Positions 16,822-25,616 of a stretch of 64,000 nt of DNA are shown piece by piece. The notes under the pieces were generated by a model. The model was not told where the DNA came from and made no database searches. It saw only the letters and a list, made by a program, of their open reading frames with translations. Numbering within the stretch: the stretch's first letter is position 1; each line of letters begins with the position of its first letter. Position numbers and translations under genes: made by a program. Source of the stretch: Kosakonia oryzae (lineage in GTDB: Bacteria > Pseudomonadota > Gammaproteobacteria > Enterobacterales > Enterobacteriaceae); contig NZ_CP014007.2 of the NCBI RefSeq assembly GCF_001658025.2, positions 248,001 to 312,000 of the forward strand, in the 5' to 3' direction.

Positions 16822-19800
16822 ATGACGGATTACCTTGCAGCGCGCATTGATGACCCGCTGATCCATAGCTCCGCGCTGGCGGATTTTGTCGGCGGGTTAG
16901 TGGAAGGAGCGATTGTCGCCGCGATCTTTATTGCCGCTACCACGCCTATCGGTATCGTCGTCGCCGGTGTGGCGGTGGCTGGCTTGATGTTCAGCGGTGC
17001 GCTGGAGAGCGTGGGCAATGCAGCGGGAAAACTCGTCGATAGCCTGATAGACCCTGGGCCTCCCGATGCGCAAATTATCTCTGGCTCGGATAACGTGCTG
17101 ATCATGGGTAAAAAGGCGGCGCGTGCCGCTGGTACCGTCGATCGCGATTACCTGAATGCGACCGCTTCTGCGGATGAGAGCAGCTTCGACTGGGCCGGGT
17201 TCGGCATGATGGCGCTGGCGGGCGTCGCCGCAACGCTGAAAACGGCGCTGATGCCGGGCGAAGCGCTGATGGCGATAGCTGAACGCGCCAGCAAGCTAAC
17301 CCTCGACGATGTCAAACAGTGGGGCAAAAACACCTGGAACGACCTGACGCAGCCGCTGGTGGAGAGCGCCAGCCCGTATGCGTCTCCCGCGCCGCACGAT
17401 AACGTGGCCTGCAAAAAAGGCCATATGGTTACCAGCAGCAACTTTATCGCCCAGGGTTCAAAAGCGGTGCTGATCAACAACCAGCCCGCTGCCCGCAATG
17501 GTCACCTCAGCACCTGCGAAGCGGAAATCAAAGTCAGCGAAAACCCGCGCGTGCGTATCGGTGGCGACACCATCACCGTGCGCGATATCCACAGCGGTAA
17601 AAACCAACTGGCTTACCTCGCGGGCAACCTGCTTGGCAGCGCGGTCGTGGCGATTATCCCCTCGCTTATCAAAATGGGCTGTAACCGGCTGATCGTAAAC
17701 CGCCTGATGCGGGAAATTATCTGTCCGCTTGGCGCTTATGTCGCTTCGGCGGGGGTGATGCCGGTACTGGCGGCGGCAGTAAACACCGTGCATCCGGTCA
17801 ATATCCTTACCGGCGCGAAAATCCTCAGCAAAGAAGAGGATCTCGATTTCGTGCTGCCAGACAGAATGCCGCTCTACTGGCAGCGCATTTACCACAGCCG
17901 CAACCTGTCAACCGGCATGCTCGGCACCGGCTGGATGCTGCCGTTTGAAACCCGCCTCTACCGGCGGGCGGATAATCAGCTGATCTTCCTCGATATGACT
18001 GGCCGTGAGCTGGGCATGGGAAATGTGCAGCCGGGCGACATGATCGATTACCAGGAAGATGGCATTAAGCTGTTCTGTAGCCCGAACGGGGCGATGGTCA
18101 TTCAGCAAAATGACGGCGAGCACCAGTTGTACGAACCGGACCCAACGCGTCCTGGCGAGTGGCGCATTCAGCGCATTTATGACCGCCATGAAAACGTACA
18201 GCACTTTAGCTGGAACGAGCGCGGGCAACTGGTGCGCATCTCCGGCGATAACGAAGCGCTGGACGTTGAGCTGGAGTATGACGCGCTCTCCGGCCGCCTG
18301 TGTGCGGTTTATCAGGTGTACGATGGCGCGCGTCATCTGTTGGTCTCTTACCGTTTTAACGAGCAGGGGCAATTGATCGCCGTCACCGACGCCGACGGCA
18401 TCGTCACCCGCCAGTTCGGCTGGGATCAGGCCAGCGAGATGATGGCCTGGCACGCCTACGCCACCGGGCTGAAAGTGCAGTACCAGTGGCGGCCCGACGC
18501 CAACTCGCGGCACTGGCGCGTTGAGGCGTACCAGGTGCTTGACGATGGGGGCGAGGTGCTGGAACGCTGGCGCATCGATGCCGACGAAACACAGCGCCGT
18601 GCGCGCGTCAGCAACGACGAAGGCGTCTCAAGCGAACATCACTGGGATGAACTGTTTCGCATCACCGCTTACACCGATCCGCACGGCGGCAACTGGCAAT
18701 TTCGCTGGGCGGGCAACTCCGAACAACTGCTGGCGATGGTGCAGCCGGATGGCGCGAACTGGGAATATGCGTGGGATGCGCGTGGCAATCTGACCATGGA
18801 GCGCGATCCGCTGGGCCGCACGACGCTGACCAGCTGGCATCCGCTGTACGCCTTTCCGTTGAAAGAAGTGCTGCCCGATGGCGCAATCTGGCAATACGAA
18901 TACAACGTTGCGGGCGATGTGGTGAAGCTGACCGACCCGGAAGGCGGCGTAACGCGCTTTGAGTGGAACGCGCAGGGCGATTTGCTGCGGCGCATTGATG
19001 CGCTGGAGAACAGCCACCGTTTCTGGTGGGACGCGCTCGGCCAGCTTATCCGTGAAGAGGATTGTTCCGGTTACCAGAGCCGTAACCAGTACGACGCTTC
19101 CGGCAAACTGATTAGCACCACCGATCCGCTCGGCAACAGCGAACGCTATATCTGGAGCCCGGCAGGCCGTCTGCAAACCTGGATCCGCGCCGACGGGCGA
19201 GAAACCCTGTTCAGCTATAACCACGCCGGGCTGCTGTGCGGGCAGAACATTGATGGCCTGCTGGAGCGTAAAGTGACGCTCAATGTGCGCGGCCAGGTGA
19301 TTGAGGCTATCGATCCCGCCGGGCAGGTGACGCGTTTTCGCTTCAACCGTGCGGGCCGCCTGGTGACGCTGACCAACGCTAACAACCAGCAATGGCGCTT
19401 TGACTATACGCCTGAAGGCTTGCTGACCCGCCAGCACGATTACGCCGGTCGGCAGACGGAGTATCAGTACAATGCCATGCAGCAGGTGGCGACGCTGGTG
19501 CGTCATCCCGCCAGCGGTAGCGGTTTGTCGCCGCTGGTGACGAATTATGAGTACGATGCGATCGGCCGCATGGTGGCGCGGGAAACCGAGCAACACCGCA
19601 CCGAGTATCGCTACAACGCCCTGACCACTGAAATTCACCGTTTCCCGTACAGCGCGTGGCGGCAGGCGATGATTGCCCGGCGCGAGCCAGAAAATGGCGA
19701 GGTGGTGATTTTCCGCCGCAATAAACTCGGCGATCTGGTGGGGGAAGAGAACCATTCCGGCGCGTATCTGCATCAGTACGATGCGTTAAGCAACCTCAGC

Positions 19801-21330
19801 GCGACCACTTTCCCGGACGGGCGGCAGTTGCAGTATCTGCGCTACGGTACCGGACATTTGTTGGAGATGCAGCTTGCCGTTGGCGGGAATACGCTGTCGG
19901 TTGCCAGTTACCAGCGCGACAAATTGCACCGGGAAACCCGCCGCACCACGGGGGCGGTGGAGCTGGAAACGCACTACGACATCGCCGGGCGCATCAGCCA
20001 GCGGCGCTGCGTTGATAATGTGCGCCAGCGGCTGGTGTTTGAGCGCCGCTACCAGTGGGATCGGGCCGATCAGATCATCCGCCAGATGTACACCGATGGC
20101 GCGCCGCCGACGCCTGCGGATAAATATCGCCAGTCTCTGTGGGGATACGATGCGGCAGGACGCATGACGCAGAGCATTCAGCCTTCCGGAGAAGAGCGTT
20201 TCTGGTATGACGCGGCAGACAACCGCACAACAGCGGATTTGCCGCCGGTCTGGGACAACCTGTTAAAACGCCTCGACGGCGTGCGCCGTGAATATGACGG
20301 CTTCGGGCGCATGACGGAACGCCACGATACGCATCGCGGTATCGTGCAGCGCTTCAGTTATGACGATGAGCAGCGCATCAGCCAGGTCATCATTGAAGGC
20401 GACGCGGAGTTCAGCAAAGCGGAATACCGTTACGACGCGCTGGGCCGCCGCACGGAGAAGCAGGTGTGGCGACGCCACAGCCGCACGCCGGAACGCACGC
20501 AGTACGCATGGTCCGGGCTGCAAATGGTGGGCGAAACTGGCGACCGCGACCCGGAAGCCGCCGTGCAGTATATCTACACTGAAAACAGCTACGAGCCGCT
20601 GGCGCGCGTCGACAGCCGCCAGCAGTATGCAGAAATTTACTGGTATCACAGCGAAATCAACGGGTTGCCGCAATCGGTCACCGACAGTAACGGCGATATT
20701 GTCTGGCGCGGCGCGTTCAGCGCATGGGGACGCACGGAGCGGGAAAACGACGCGCTGAGGTGGGACACCCCACAAAACCTGCGCTTCCAGGGACAGTACC
20801 TCGATCGCGAAACCGGGCTGCACTACAACACGTTTCGCTACTATGACCCGACCGGCGGCTGCTACACCCAGATGGACCCGATAGGGTTGCTGGGTGGGTT
20901 GAATACGTATACCTATGTGGTTGACCCGCTGGTGTGGGTGGATCCGCTGGGGTTGATGAGTTGTTCGAGTGATGCGGCCACATTAAGGAAAAATATGACG
21001 CTGGATGGTATGGTTACGCCTGGATATAAAAATGCTGCTCATCATATTGTTATGTCTAATTCAACTGACCCACGCATGGTTGCTTTGCGTCTAAAAATGG
21101 ATGACTTTGATTTACATGTAAACCAATCTTATAACGGCGTCTTTTTACCAACGAGTTCTAAAGAGAAGATACTCGCGAATGTAAGTAGTCCAGCCCATAG
21201 CAGAATTCATACTGATGCCTATAAGCAAAATGTTTATGAAAGATTGATCAATGCAAAAGATGCCGATGAGTTTGTCGATGGCCTGGAAAATATCCGTCAA
21301 TTAATTATGAAGGGCGATTTTAATTATTAG
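16822..21330 (+). CDS. PAAR-Rhs polymorphic toxin with C-terminal AHH nuclease domain
   Basis: 1502 residues. In order: prePAAR motif A-A-R-x-x-D-x-x-x-H at residues 6-15; membrane helices at about 24-60 and 128-150; a PAAR domain at about 190-255 (A-C-K-K-G-H-M near its start); a long YD-repeat Rhs shell from about 330 to 1350; the core-ending P-I-G-L-L-G-G-L-N-T-Y-T-Y and D-P-L-G-L block near 1353-1382; then a variable tail of about 118 residues. The tail has an A-H-H motif at 1406-1408 followed by a conserved-spacing histidine (S-S-P-A-H-S-R-I-H near 1455-1463), the pattern of AHH nucleases of the HNH/EndoVII superfamily. The tail is AT-rich against a very GC-rich core, the usual sign of a horizontally exchanged toxin tip. 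Delivered by T6SS on VgrG with Eag help; DNA is the likely target. Confidence 0.93.
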   Translation: MTDYLAARIDDPLIHSSALADFVGGLVEGAIVAAIFIAATTPIGIVVAGVAVAGLMFSGALESVGNAAGKLVDSLIDPGPPDAQIISGSDNVLIMGKKAARAAGTVDRDYLNATASADESSFDWAGFGMMALAGVAATLKTALMPGEALMAIAERASKLTLDDVKQWGKNTWNDLTQPLVESASPYASPAPHDNVACKKGHMVTSSNFIAQGSKAVLINNQPAARNGHLSTCEAEIKVSENPRVRIGGDTITVRDIHSGKNQLAYLAGNLLGSAVVAIIPSLIKMGCNRLIVNRLMREIICPLGAYVASAGVMPVLAAAVNTVHPVNILTGAKILSKEEDLDFVLPDRMPLYWQRIYHSRNLSTGMLGTGWMLPFETRLYRRADNQLIFLDMTGRELGMGNVQPGDMIDYQEDGIKLFCSPNGAMVIQQNDGEHQLYEPDPTRPGEWRIQRIYDRHENVQHFSWNERGQLVRISGDNEALDVELEYDALSGRLCAVYQVYDGARHLLVSYRFNEQGQLIAVTDADGIVTRQFGWDQASEMMAWHAYATGLKVQYQWRPDANSRHWRVEAYQVLDDGGEVLERWRIDADETQRRARVSNDEGVSSEHHWDELFRITAYTDPHGGNWQFRWAGNSEQLLAMVQPDGANWEYAWDARGNLTMERDPLGRTTLTSWHPLYAFPLKEVLPDGAIWQYEYNVAGDVVKLTDPEGGVTRFEWNAQGDLLRRIDALENSHRFWWDALGQLIREEDCSGYQSRNQYDASGKLISTTDPLGNSERYIWSPAGRLQTWIRADGRETLFSYNHAGLLCGQNIDGLLERKVTLNVRGQVIEAIDPAGQVTRFRFNRAGRLVTLTNANNQQWRFDYTPEGLLTRQHDYAGRQTEYQYNAMQQVATLVRHPASGSGLSPLVTNYEYDAIGRMVARETEQHRTEYRYNALTTEIHRFPYSAWRQAMIARREPENGEVVIFRRNKLGDLVGEENHSGAYLHQYDALSNLSATTFPDGRQLQYLRYGTGHLLEMQLAVGGNTLSVASYQRDKLHRETRRTTGAVELETHYDIAGRISQRRCVDNVRQRLVFERRYQWDRADQIIRQMYTDGAPPTPADKYRQSLWGYDAAGRMTQSIQPSGEERFWYDAADNRTTADLPPVWDNLLKRLDGVRREYDGFGRMTERHDTHRGIVQRFSYDDEQRISQVIIEGDAEFSKAEYRYDALGRRTEKQVWRRHSRTPERTQYAWSGLQMVGETGDRDPEAAVQYIYTENSYEPLARVDSRQQYAEIYWYHSEINGLPQSVTDSNGDIVWRGAFSAWGRTERENDALRWDTPQNLRFQGQYLDRETGLHYNTFRYYDPTGGCYTQMDPIGLLGGLNTYTYVVDPLVWVDPLGLMSCSSDAATLRKNMTLDGMVTPGYKNAAHHIVMSNSTDPRMVALRLKMDDFDLHVNQSYNGVFLPTSSKEKILANVSSPAHSRIHTDAYKQNVYERLINAKDADEFVDGLENIRQLIMKGDFNY

Positions 21331-21338
21331 GGTGGATT

Positions 21339-21956
21339 ATGAAAGAAATGATTGATTTAATTGATTTTTATGGCTTTTTGCAACAAGAGCAGAAAGTTAA
21401 ACATGAAGAGTTTCTTAACAATGTTGAAAAGAATAAAGCAGTTACTAAGTATTCTGATAATGTGTTAGTGGAGTTTTTTCCATTTGAGAATGAAATTTTT
21501 GGTCTGAAAAAAGGCAAAGAATTGAGCCTTCCTAAGGAAATTACAAAAGATGTAAAAAGGAATGTATTTGATCATAGTGGTTCTTTAATAATGACAGAGG
21601 ATGTGCTTGCCGGAGATCGTGTTACCAGCAGGACTTTTTATTTTTATTACAATGATTATTCAGAACGTATCTCATTCCAAAAAGTTGGGACCTTCAGGTT
21701 AAAGACGGTTTCACGATTCTTTAATAAGCATGAAAATTCAATTTTATTGATAAAAAGTTCTATAGGGGAAGGACAGTGGGATTTTAAGTTTGAAGATAAC
21801 ATTCTGAACCATATTATTATTAGCGAAAGGGATTGCGCAACTGATTCCAGCACAACGAGAGTTGTTGAACTGAAATATAATGAAAGTCACAAGCTTATAG
21901 AGGTGATAAATAAATATGAAAATGGCTCATCTCAGATAATATATAAAGTAAAATAA
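21339..21956 (+). CDS. Probable immunity protein to the Rhs-AHH toxin
   Basis: 205 residues, beginning 8 bases after the toxin stop with a GGTGGATT ribosome site. It is AT-rich like the toxin tail and rich in charged residues, with no signal peptide or membrane helix, so a cytoplasmic protein, as expected for an immunity protein to a nuclease. I recognise no family. Function is inferred from position, composition and size alone. Confidence 0.75.
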   Translation: MKEMIDLIDFYGFLQQEQKVKHEEFLNNVEKNKAVTKYSDNVLVEFFPFENEIFGLKKGKELSLPKEITKDVKRNVFDHSGSLIMTEDVLAGDRVTSRTFYFYYNDYSERISFQKVGTFRLKTVSRFFNKHENSILLIKSSIGEGQWDFKFEDNILNHIIISERDCATDSSTTRVVELKYNESHKLIEVINKYENGSSQIIYKVK

Positions 21957-22365
21957 TAATGCTATATATATTTATCTTTTAATGGCCAGAAAAAACTGGC
22001 CTTATTTATTATGTTAACAGGTATTATTATACTGAAATGTATTTGTAGAGCCTGGTGTAAGACAAGTGTCTCATGTTCGTCAGATAGATGAATGTAATTC
22101 ATTTCAGAATATGCAGATTCAATAAGATAATATCTGCTTTATTAACTTATTGAACTATCATATCTTTAAGTTTTTATAGAGAATTTCTGTAAGATAAGCT
22201 ATGGTCTCTCGAATATTGGACGATATCGATTTGATAACAAGAATTTTAACTGCAGGGAATAATGCCAGTTGAGTTTTAACCTGTTTATAGTTTTCTTATA
22301 GGAAGTGGTAAGTTCCGGTGTGAAAAATACATTTATCGGGGGATAGAGGCAACTGCTTATTCAGT
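21957..22365. other. AT-rich spacer after the immunity gene
   Basis: About 410 bases of strongly AT-rich DNA with many stops in all frames. I see no gene, tRNA or IS end. Composition suggests the debris of an earlier toxin/immunity cassette. It ends where Rhs-core-like GC-rich sequence resumes at about 22366. Confidence 0.5.
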
Positions 22366-22842
22366 CGGTCAGCCAGGTCATATCGAAGGCGACACCACAG
22401 CCGCACGCCGGAACGCACGCAGTACGCATGGTCCAGGCTGCAAATGGTGGGCGAAACTGGCGACCGCGACCCGGAAGCCGCCGTGCAGTATATCTACACG
22501 GAAAACAGCTACGAGCCGCTGGCGCGCGTCGACAGCCGACAGCAGTACGCGGAAATTTACTGGTATCACAGCGAAATCAACGGGTTGCCGCAATCGGTCA
22601 CCGACAGTAACGGCGACATCGTCTGGCGCGGCGCGTTCAGCGCATAAAATCTAGAAATGTTAAAGATTCAGCAGCACTGACCCGGATGACCTATCCTGAT
22701 ATGCCAGAAGTGGGTAAAAGATGGAAAGAAAAATAATGCATTCTTCAAATCTGAAGACGACCAAATAAATATCGGCCCAGGAAAAGGTAAAGCGTTAGAT
22801 ATATTCAATAATGGCATTCAGAGTTTTGAGGGGTTAAATTAA
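22366..22842 (+). pseudogene. Decayed Rhs C-terminal tail (core fragment plus toxin remnant)
   Basis: From 22366 the sequence copies the Rhs core, but about 70 bases (matching 20401-20470) are missing between two GAC triplets, which breaks the frame. The core copy then runs to 22645 and meets a stop (GCA TAA at 22643-22648). After it, AT-rich DNA encodes pieces of a different tail: R-N-V-K-D-S-A-A-L-T-R-M-T-Y in one frame and, after a shift, K-W-V-K-D-G-K-K-N-N-A-F-F-K-S-E-D-D to a TAA at 22840-22842. The piece ends 5 bases before the next gene, the expected toxin-immunity spacing. It has no complete start or core and cannot make an effector. Confidence 0.8.
22391..22645 (+). repeat. Direct repeat of the Rhs core (copy of 20471-20725)
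   Basis: 255 bases aligning without gaps to 20471-20725 at a fixed offset of 1920 bases, with about eight mismatches by eye. The two copies flank the active AHH tail and its immunity gene, so recombination between them would excise that cassette as a 1920-base circle. Confidence 0.92.
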
Positions 22843-22847
22843 TATAA

Positions 22848-23363
22848 ATGATACCTGAAAAGAAAAATTTGATTATTTCGTTAATGAAAAACGATATTGA
22901 CTTTTCAAGATTTCTTAATAAATTCAATGAAGCGCATGGAGAACTAGATATATGCAACGAACTTATTTTAGCCCGTGAAGCGAAGGATGGTGAATTCGTT
23001 GATCTATTGCTATATCTTGCTGCTGTGGTAAGTTATGAATTCAAATGCATTGATGTCTTAAATGATTTGATTACAGATGATTGGCATGAAAAGCATGAAG
23101 AATTGGTTAGACTATTGGATTTTTATAAGAGTGCGTCAAGTGTAAATTCTCTATATTACGCAGCATTATTAAAGCTCAGTTATCGTGATTATGATGAAGA
23201 TTTCGTGTTGGCAGATAAATGTATAAGAACCTTGGCAAAAATAAATAATAAAGATGCTATTGAAAAATTAAAGTTACTTAGTGCCGCTAATAATGATGCA
23301 ATAAGTAATAGCGCGAAGAAACAATTAAAAAAGTTGGGAGTAATTGTAAGCCCCCCGTTTTAG
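22848..23363 (+). CDS. Orphan immunity-like protein, helical repeat type
   Basis: 171 residues, AT-rich, mostly helical, with the C-terminal region reading as HEAT-like repeats (A-D-K-C-I-R-T-L-A-K-I-N-N-K-D-A-I-E-K-L-K then A-I-S-N-S-A-K-K-Q-L). Cytoplasmic, no signal peptide. It directly follows the remnant of a second Rhs toxin tail, so it is best read as the surviving immunity gene of a lost effector, still open and free of stops. The ATG at 22848 has no good ribosome site, so it may depend on upstream translation or be poorly expressed. A HEAT-like structure is inference from the sequence pattern. Confidence 0.65.
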   Translation: MIPEKKNLIISLMKNDIDFSRFLNKFNEAHGELDICNELILAREAKDGEFVDLLLYLAAVVSYEFKCIDVLNDLITDDWHEKHEELVRLLDFYKSASSVNSLYYAALLKLSYRDYDEDFVLADKCIRTLAKINNKDAIEKLKLLSAANNDAISNSAKKQLKKLGVIVSPPF

Positions 23364-23505
23364 TTCCACATCCTTTTTTGAGATTTCCAGGCGCAAGCCA
23401 TTTCTCACAAAACGGATGTCAGGCAAGCAGACGTACGCAAAACCATCCCCTATACTGCGGAAAACAAAGAGAAAATCACTTTTATCAATATCAACAGGGT
23501 AAGGG

Positions 23506-24483
23506 ATGGATACAGCTGAATTTTTCGGCCAGCTTGTGCAGCAACTGTTGCTCTCTGCGCCGCTCTTTTTACTGATTGCGCTGGGATACTCGCTGGGGCG
23601 CTTTGCTGGTTGGCCGGAATCGGTCAATGAGGGGTTAAACCGCTTCTGCTTTAACGTGGCGATCCCCTGCATGTTGTTCAAAGTAATGAGTAAATTCTAC
23701 GAAAGCCCGGCGGTGGATGTGCGGTTGCTGATTGCTTATTTCGGCACCTGCTTTGTGATCTACGTTATCGGGCGGATTCTGGCGAAAGGCGTATTCCGCC
23801 TCGATTCGGTTTCTGCTTCGGTATTTGGCCTTGCGGGCATCTTCTCTAACAACGTGATGCTCGGCATTCCGGTCGCGGTAATCCTGCTTGGCCCGGCGAG
23901 TCTCGCTTCGGTGGCACTGGTTTTAGTGTTTAACAGCCTGATCCTGTGGACGCTGGTCACCGTGTCAGTGGAGTGGGCGCAGAACGGCAGCTTCTCGCTG
24001 CGCGGGATTGGCAAAACGCTGCTCAGCGTACTGCGTAACCCGATTATCATCGGCATTTTCACCGGTTTTGCCTGGAGCTTTCTGCTGCATCGCCCGGTGC
24101 CCACTTTCCTCGATAGCCCGGTCAGCATGGTGGCGCAGGTGGCCGCGCCGCTGACGCTCATCACCCTCGGCATGAGCCTGTCGCGCTATCAAATCCGCAA
24201 AGGGCTGCGCGAAAGCGGCGCTATCTGCCTGTTGAAGTTGATCCTGATGCCGGGGCTGATTTGGGCGATAGCGTATCTGCTGCATCTGCCGCGTCAGGAA
24301 AGCCAGGTGGTGGTGCTGTTAGGCTCAATGGCGGTGGGGATCAATGTCTATCTGATGGCGCAAAAGTTCCAGGTATTGCAGGGCGCAACGGCAACCAGCA
24401 TGCTGCTTTCCACGCTGTTCTCTACCGTAACGACGCCGCTGTTTATGATTTTGATGGCCCATTTCTACCCCAACTGGCCCTGA
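23506..24483 (+). CDS. AEC (auxin efflux carrier) family transporter
   Basis: 325 residues with about ten hydrophobic segments and the AEC layout: an N-terminal bundle with C-F-N-V-A-I-P-C-M-L-F near residue 45-55, the conserved N-N-V-M-L-G-I-P near 117, a hydrophilic middle loop, and a C-terminal bundle with A-A-P-L-T-L-I-T-L-G-M-S-L near 212. Inner-membrane carriers of this family (for example YfdV, MleP) move carboxylates or related organic anions; the substrate here cannot be told. AAGGG lies just before the ATG. TATACT at 23450-23455 may be its -10. It may be co-regulated with the MarR-GNAT gene 99 bases downstream. Confidence 0.88.
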   Translation: MDTAEFFGQLVQQLLLSAPLFLLIALGYSLGRFAGWPESVNEGLNRFCFNVAIPCMLFKVMSKFYESPAVDVRLLIAYFGTCFVIYVIGRILAKGVFRLDSVSASVFGLAGIFSNNVMLGIPVAVILLGPASLASVALVLVFNSLILWTLVTVSVEWAQNGSFSLRGIGKTLLSVLRNPIIIGIFTGFAWSFLLHRPVPTFLDSPVSMVAQVAAPLTLITLGMSLSRYQIRKGLRESGAICLLKLILMPGLIWAIAYLLHLPRQESQVVVLLGSMAVGINVYLMAQKFQVLQGATATSMLLSTLFSTVTTPLFMILMAHFYPNWP

Positions 24484-24535
24484 AGATTCTCTCTCTTGCG
24501 TCTTCAGGACTTGAATTCATTTGCCGTATGTATGT

Positions 24536-24567
24536 ATATATAACGATCTATATAAGTCGTTATATAT
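24536..24567. promoter_or_regulatory. AT-rich palindrome before the MarR-GNAT gene, probable operator
   Basis: Perfect 11-bp inverted repeat ATATATAACGA / TCGTTATATAT (24536-24546 with 24557-24567), 10-base centre. MarR-family dimers bind such symmetric AT-rich sites, and this one ends 15 bases before the ATG of a MarR-type gene, so it probably serves autoregulation. No T-run or position argues for a terminator. Confidence 0.6.
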
Positions 24568-24582
24568 TTCTGCGGGTGACTA

Positions 24583-25581
24583 ATGGATATTCTCTCTGAT
24601 ATGCCTTACGCCTTTCTCGGTAGCCGGTTAAAACGGCTGGCCGAGCAGTTGCAGGCGGAAGCCAGTGTATTGGTACAAAATACCGGGATTCATGTACCGG
24701 CCGGGCTGTACCCGGTTTTGCTGGCGCTCTATCGCCAGCCTGGTTTGACGATTGGCGAACTGGCCCGCTGTTCGCGGGTTAGCCAGCCTGCGATGACCAG
24801 CAGTATCAACCGCCTGATCCGCGCCGGGTTAGTCACCCGCCAGAGTGACGGTGAGGATCGGCGAAAATCGTTTATTCGCTTAACGGACGAGGGGACAAAC
24901 GCCATTGTGCGGGGCGAAGAGATGGCATGGCCGCTGCTGGGCAAAGTGGTTCAGGAGCTGACGGCCGGCCTTTCGGGCAACTTTATCGAGCAGATCGCGC
25001 AGCTTGAAAAACGCCTTGCCGAACGCCCGTTGCCGGTTCGCGGCGCGCGTTACACCAAACTCGATGTTCGCCCCGTGAGGGAAGACGAAATCGCCGATGT
25101 CGTCACATTACTGAACCGCGCTTACCGCAGCGGTGGCGAGGAAGCAGGCTGGACAACCGAAGCGGGTTTGCTGGATGGCGATCGCATTAGCGAGCAAACG
25201 CTACGTGAAGAACTGGCGAGCAAACCGCAGGCGACGTTGCTGGTCTGGAAAACCGCCAGCGGCATTGATGGCTGCGTCTGGGTAGAGCCGCAGCAGGACG
25301 GCGTGTGGTATCTCGGATCGCTGGCGATTGCGCCGTCGCAGCAGAATGCGCAGTATGGCCGACGCCTGCTGGAAGCGGCGGAACAGTGGTGTCGGGCGCG
25401 CGGCGGGAAACGTGTCCTGATGACGGTGTTGCAGGTGCGGGAGTCGCTGCTGGCCTGGTATCTGCGTCGCGGTTATCACCGCACCGGGGAAACCGAGCCG
25501 TTTCCGGTGGATGATACCCGGTTTGGCATTCCGACCCGGCCCGGTTTGCTGTTCGAAGTACTGGTGAAAACGCTTAGTTGA
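24583..25581 (+). CDS. MarR-type regulator fused to a GNAT acetyltransferase domain
   Basis: 332 residues in two parts. Residues about 10-145 form a MarR winged helix (L-T-I-G-E-L-A-R-C-S-R-V-S-Q-P-A-M-T-S-S-I-N-R-L recognition region, then a D-G-E-D-R-R-K-S-F-I-R-L-T wing with the usual D-x-R-D-R-R pattern). Residues about 160-330 form a GNAT domain, with Q-Q-N-A-Q-Y-G-R-R-L-L-E-A-A as the acetyl-CoA pyrophosphate loop and V-R-E-S-L-L-A-W-Y-L-R-R-G-Y near the end. The fusion is a known architecture; it probably senses a small molecule through acetylation or binding. ATG 24583 is used; ATG 24601 is an alternative. It has a palindromic candidate operator just upstream. Confidence 0.88.
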   Translation: MDILSDMPYAFLGSRLKRLAEQLQAEASVLVQNTGIHVPAGLYPVLLALYRQPGLTIGELARCSRVSQPAMTSSINRLIRAGLVTRQSDGEDRRKSFIRLTDEGTNAIVRGEEMAWPLLGKVVQELTAGLSGNFIEQIAQLEKRLAERPLPVRGARYTKLDVRPVREDEIADVVTLLNRAYRSGGEEAGWTTEAGLLDGDRISEQTLREELASKPQATLLVWKTASGIDGCVWVEPQQDGVWYLGSLAIAPSQQNAQYGRRLLEAAEQWCRARGGKRVLMTVLQVRESLLAWYLRRGYHRTGETEPFPVDDTRFGIPTRPGLLFEVLVKTLS

Positions 25582-25585
25582 AACA

Positions 25586-25612
25586 GTGGCTGCCCGGGTT
25601 GAGGGCAGCCAC
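25586..25612. terminator. Hairpin between convergent MarR-GNAT and SDR genes
   Basis: Perfect 10-bp stem GTGGCTGCCC / GGGCAGCCAC (25586-25595 with 25603-25612), 7-base loop, in the 35-base gap between two convergent stops. No clear T-run. Confidence 0.6.
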
Positions 25613-25616
25613 CGGC

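Noticed and set aside
18628-19773. 381-codon open frame on the minus strand inside the Rhs gene
   Set aside because: Antisense to GC-rich YD repeats; its composition is simply the mirror of the Rhs repeats.
22378-22593. Short minus-strand frame in the Rhs remnant
   Set aside because: Same antisense shadow as in the intact Rhs copy 1920 bases upstream.
22444-22647. 67-codon open frame as an independent small protein
   Set aside because: It is the broken Rhs core copy; starts at an internal Met and stops where the copy is interrupted.
24479-24508. Inverted repeat CCTGAAGA / TCTTCAGG after the AEC gene as a terminator
   Set aside because: Only eight pairs around a 14-base loop, no T-run; too weak to list.
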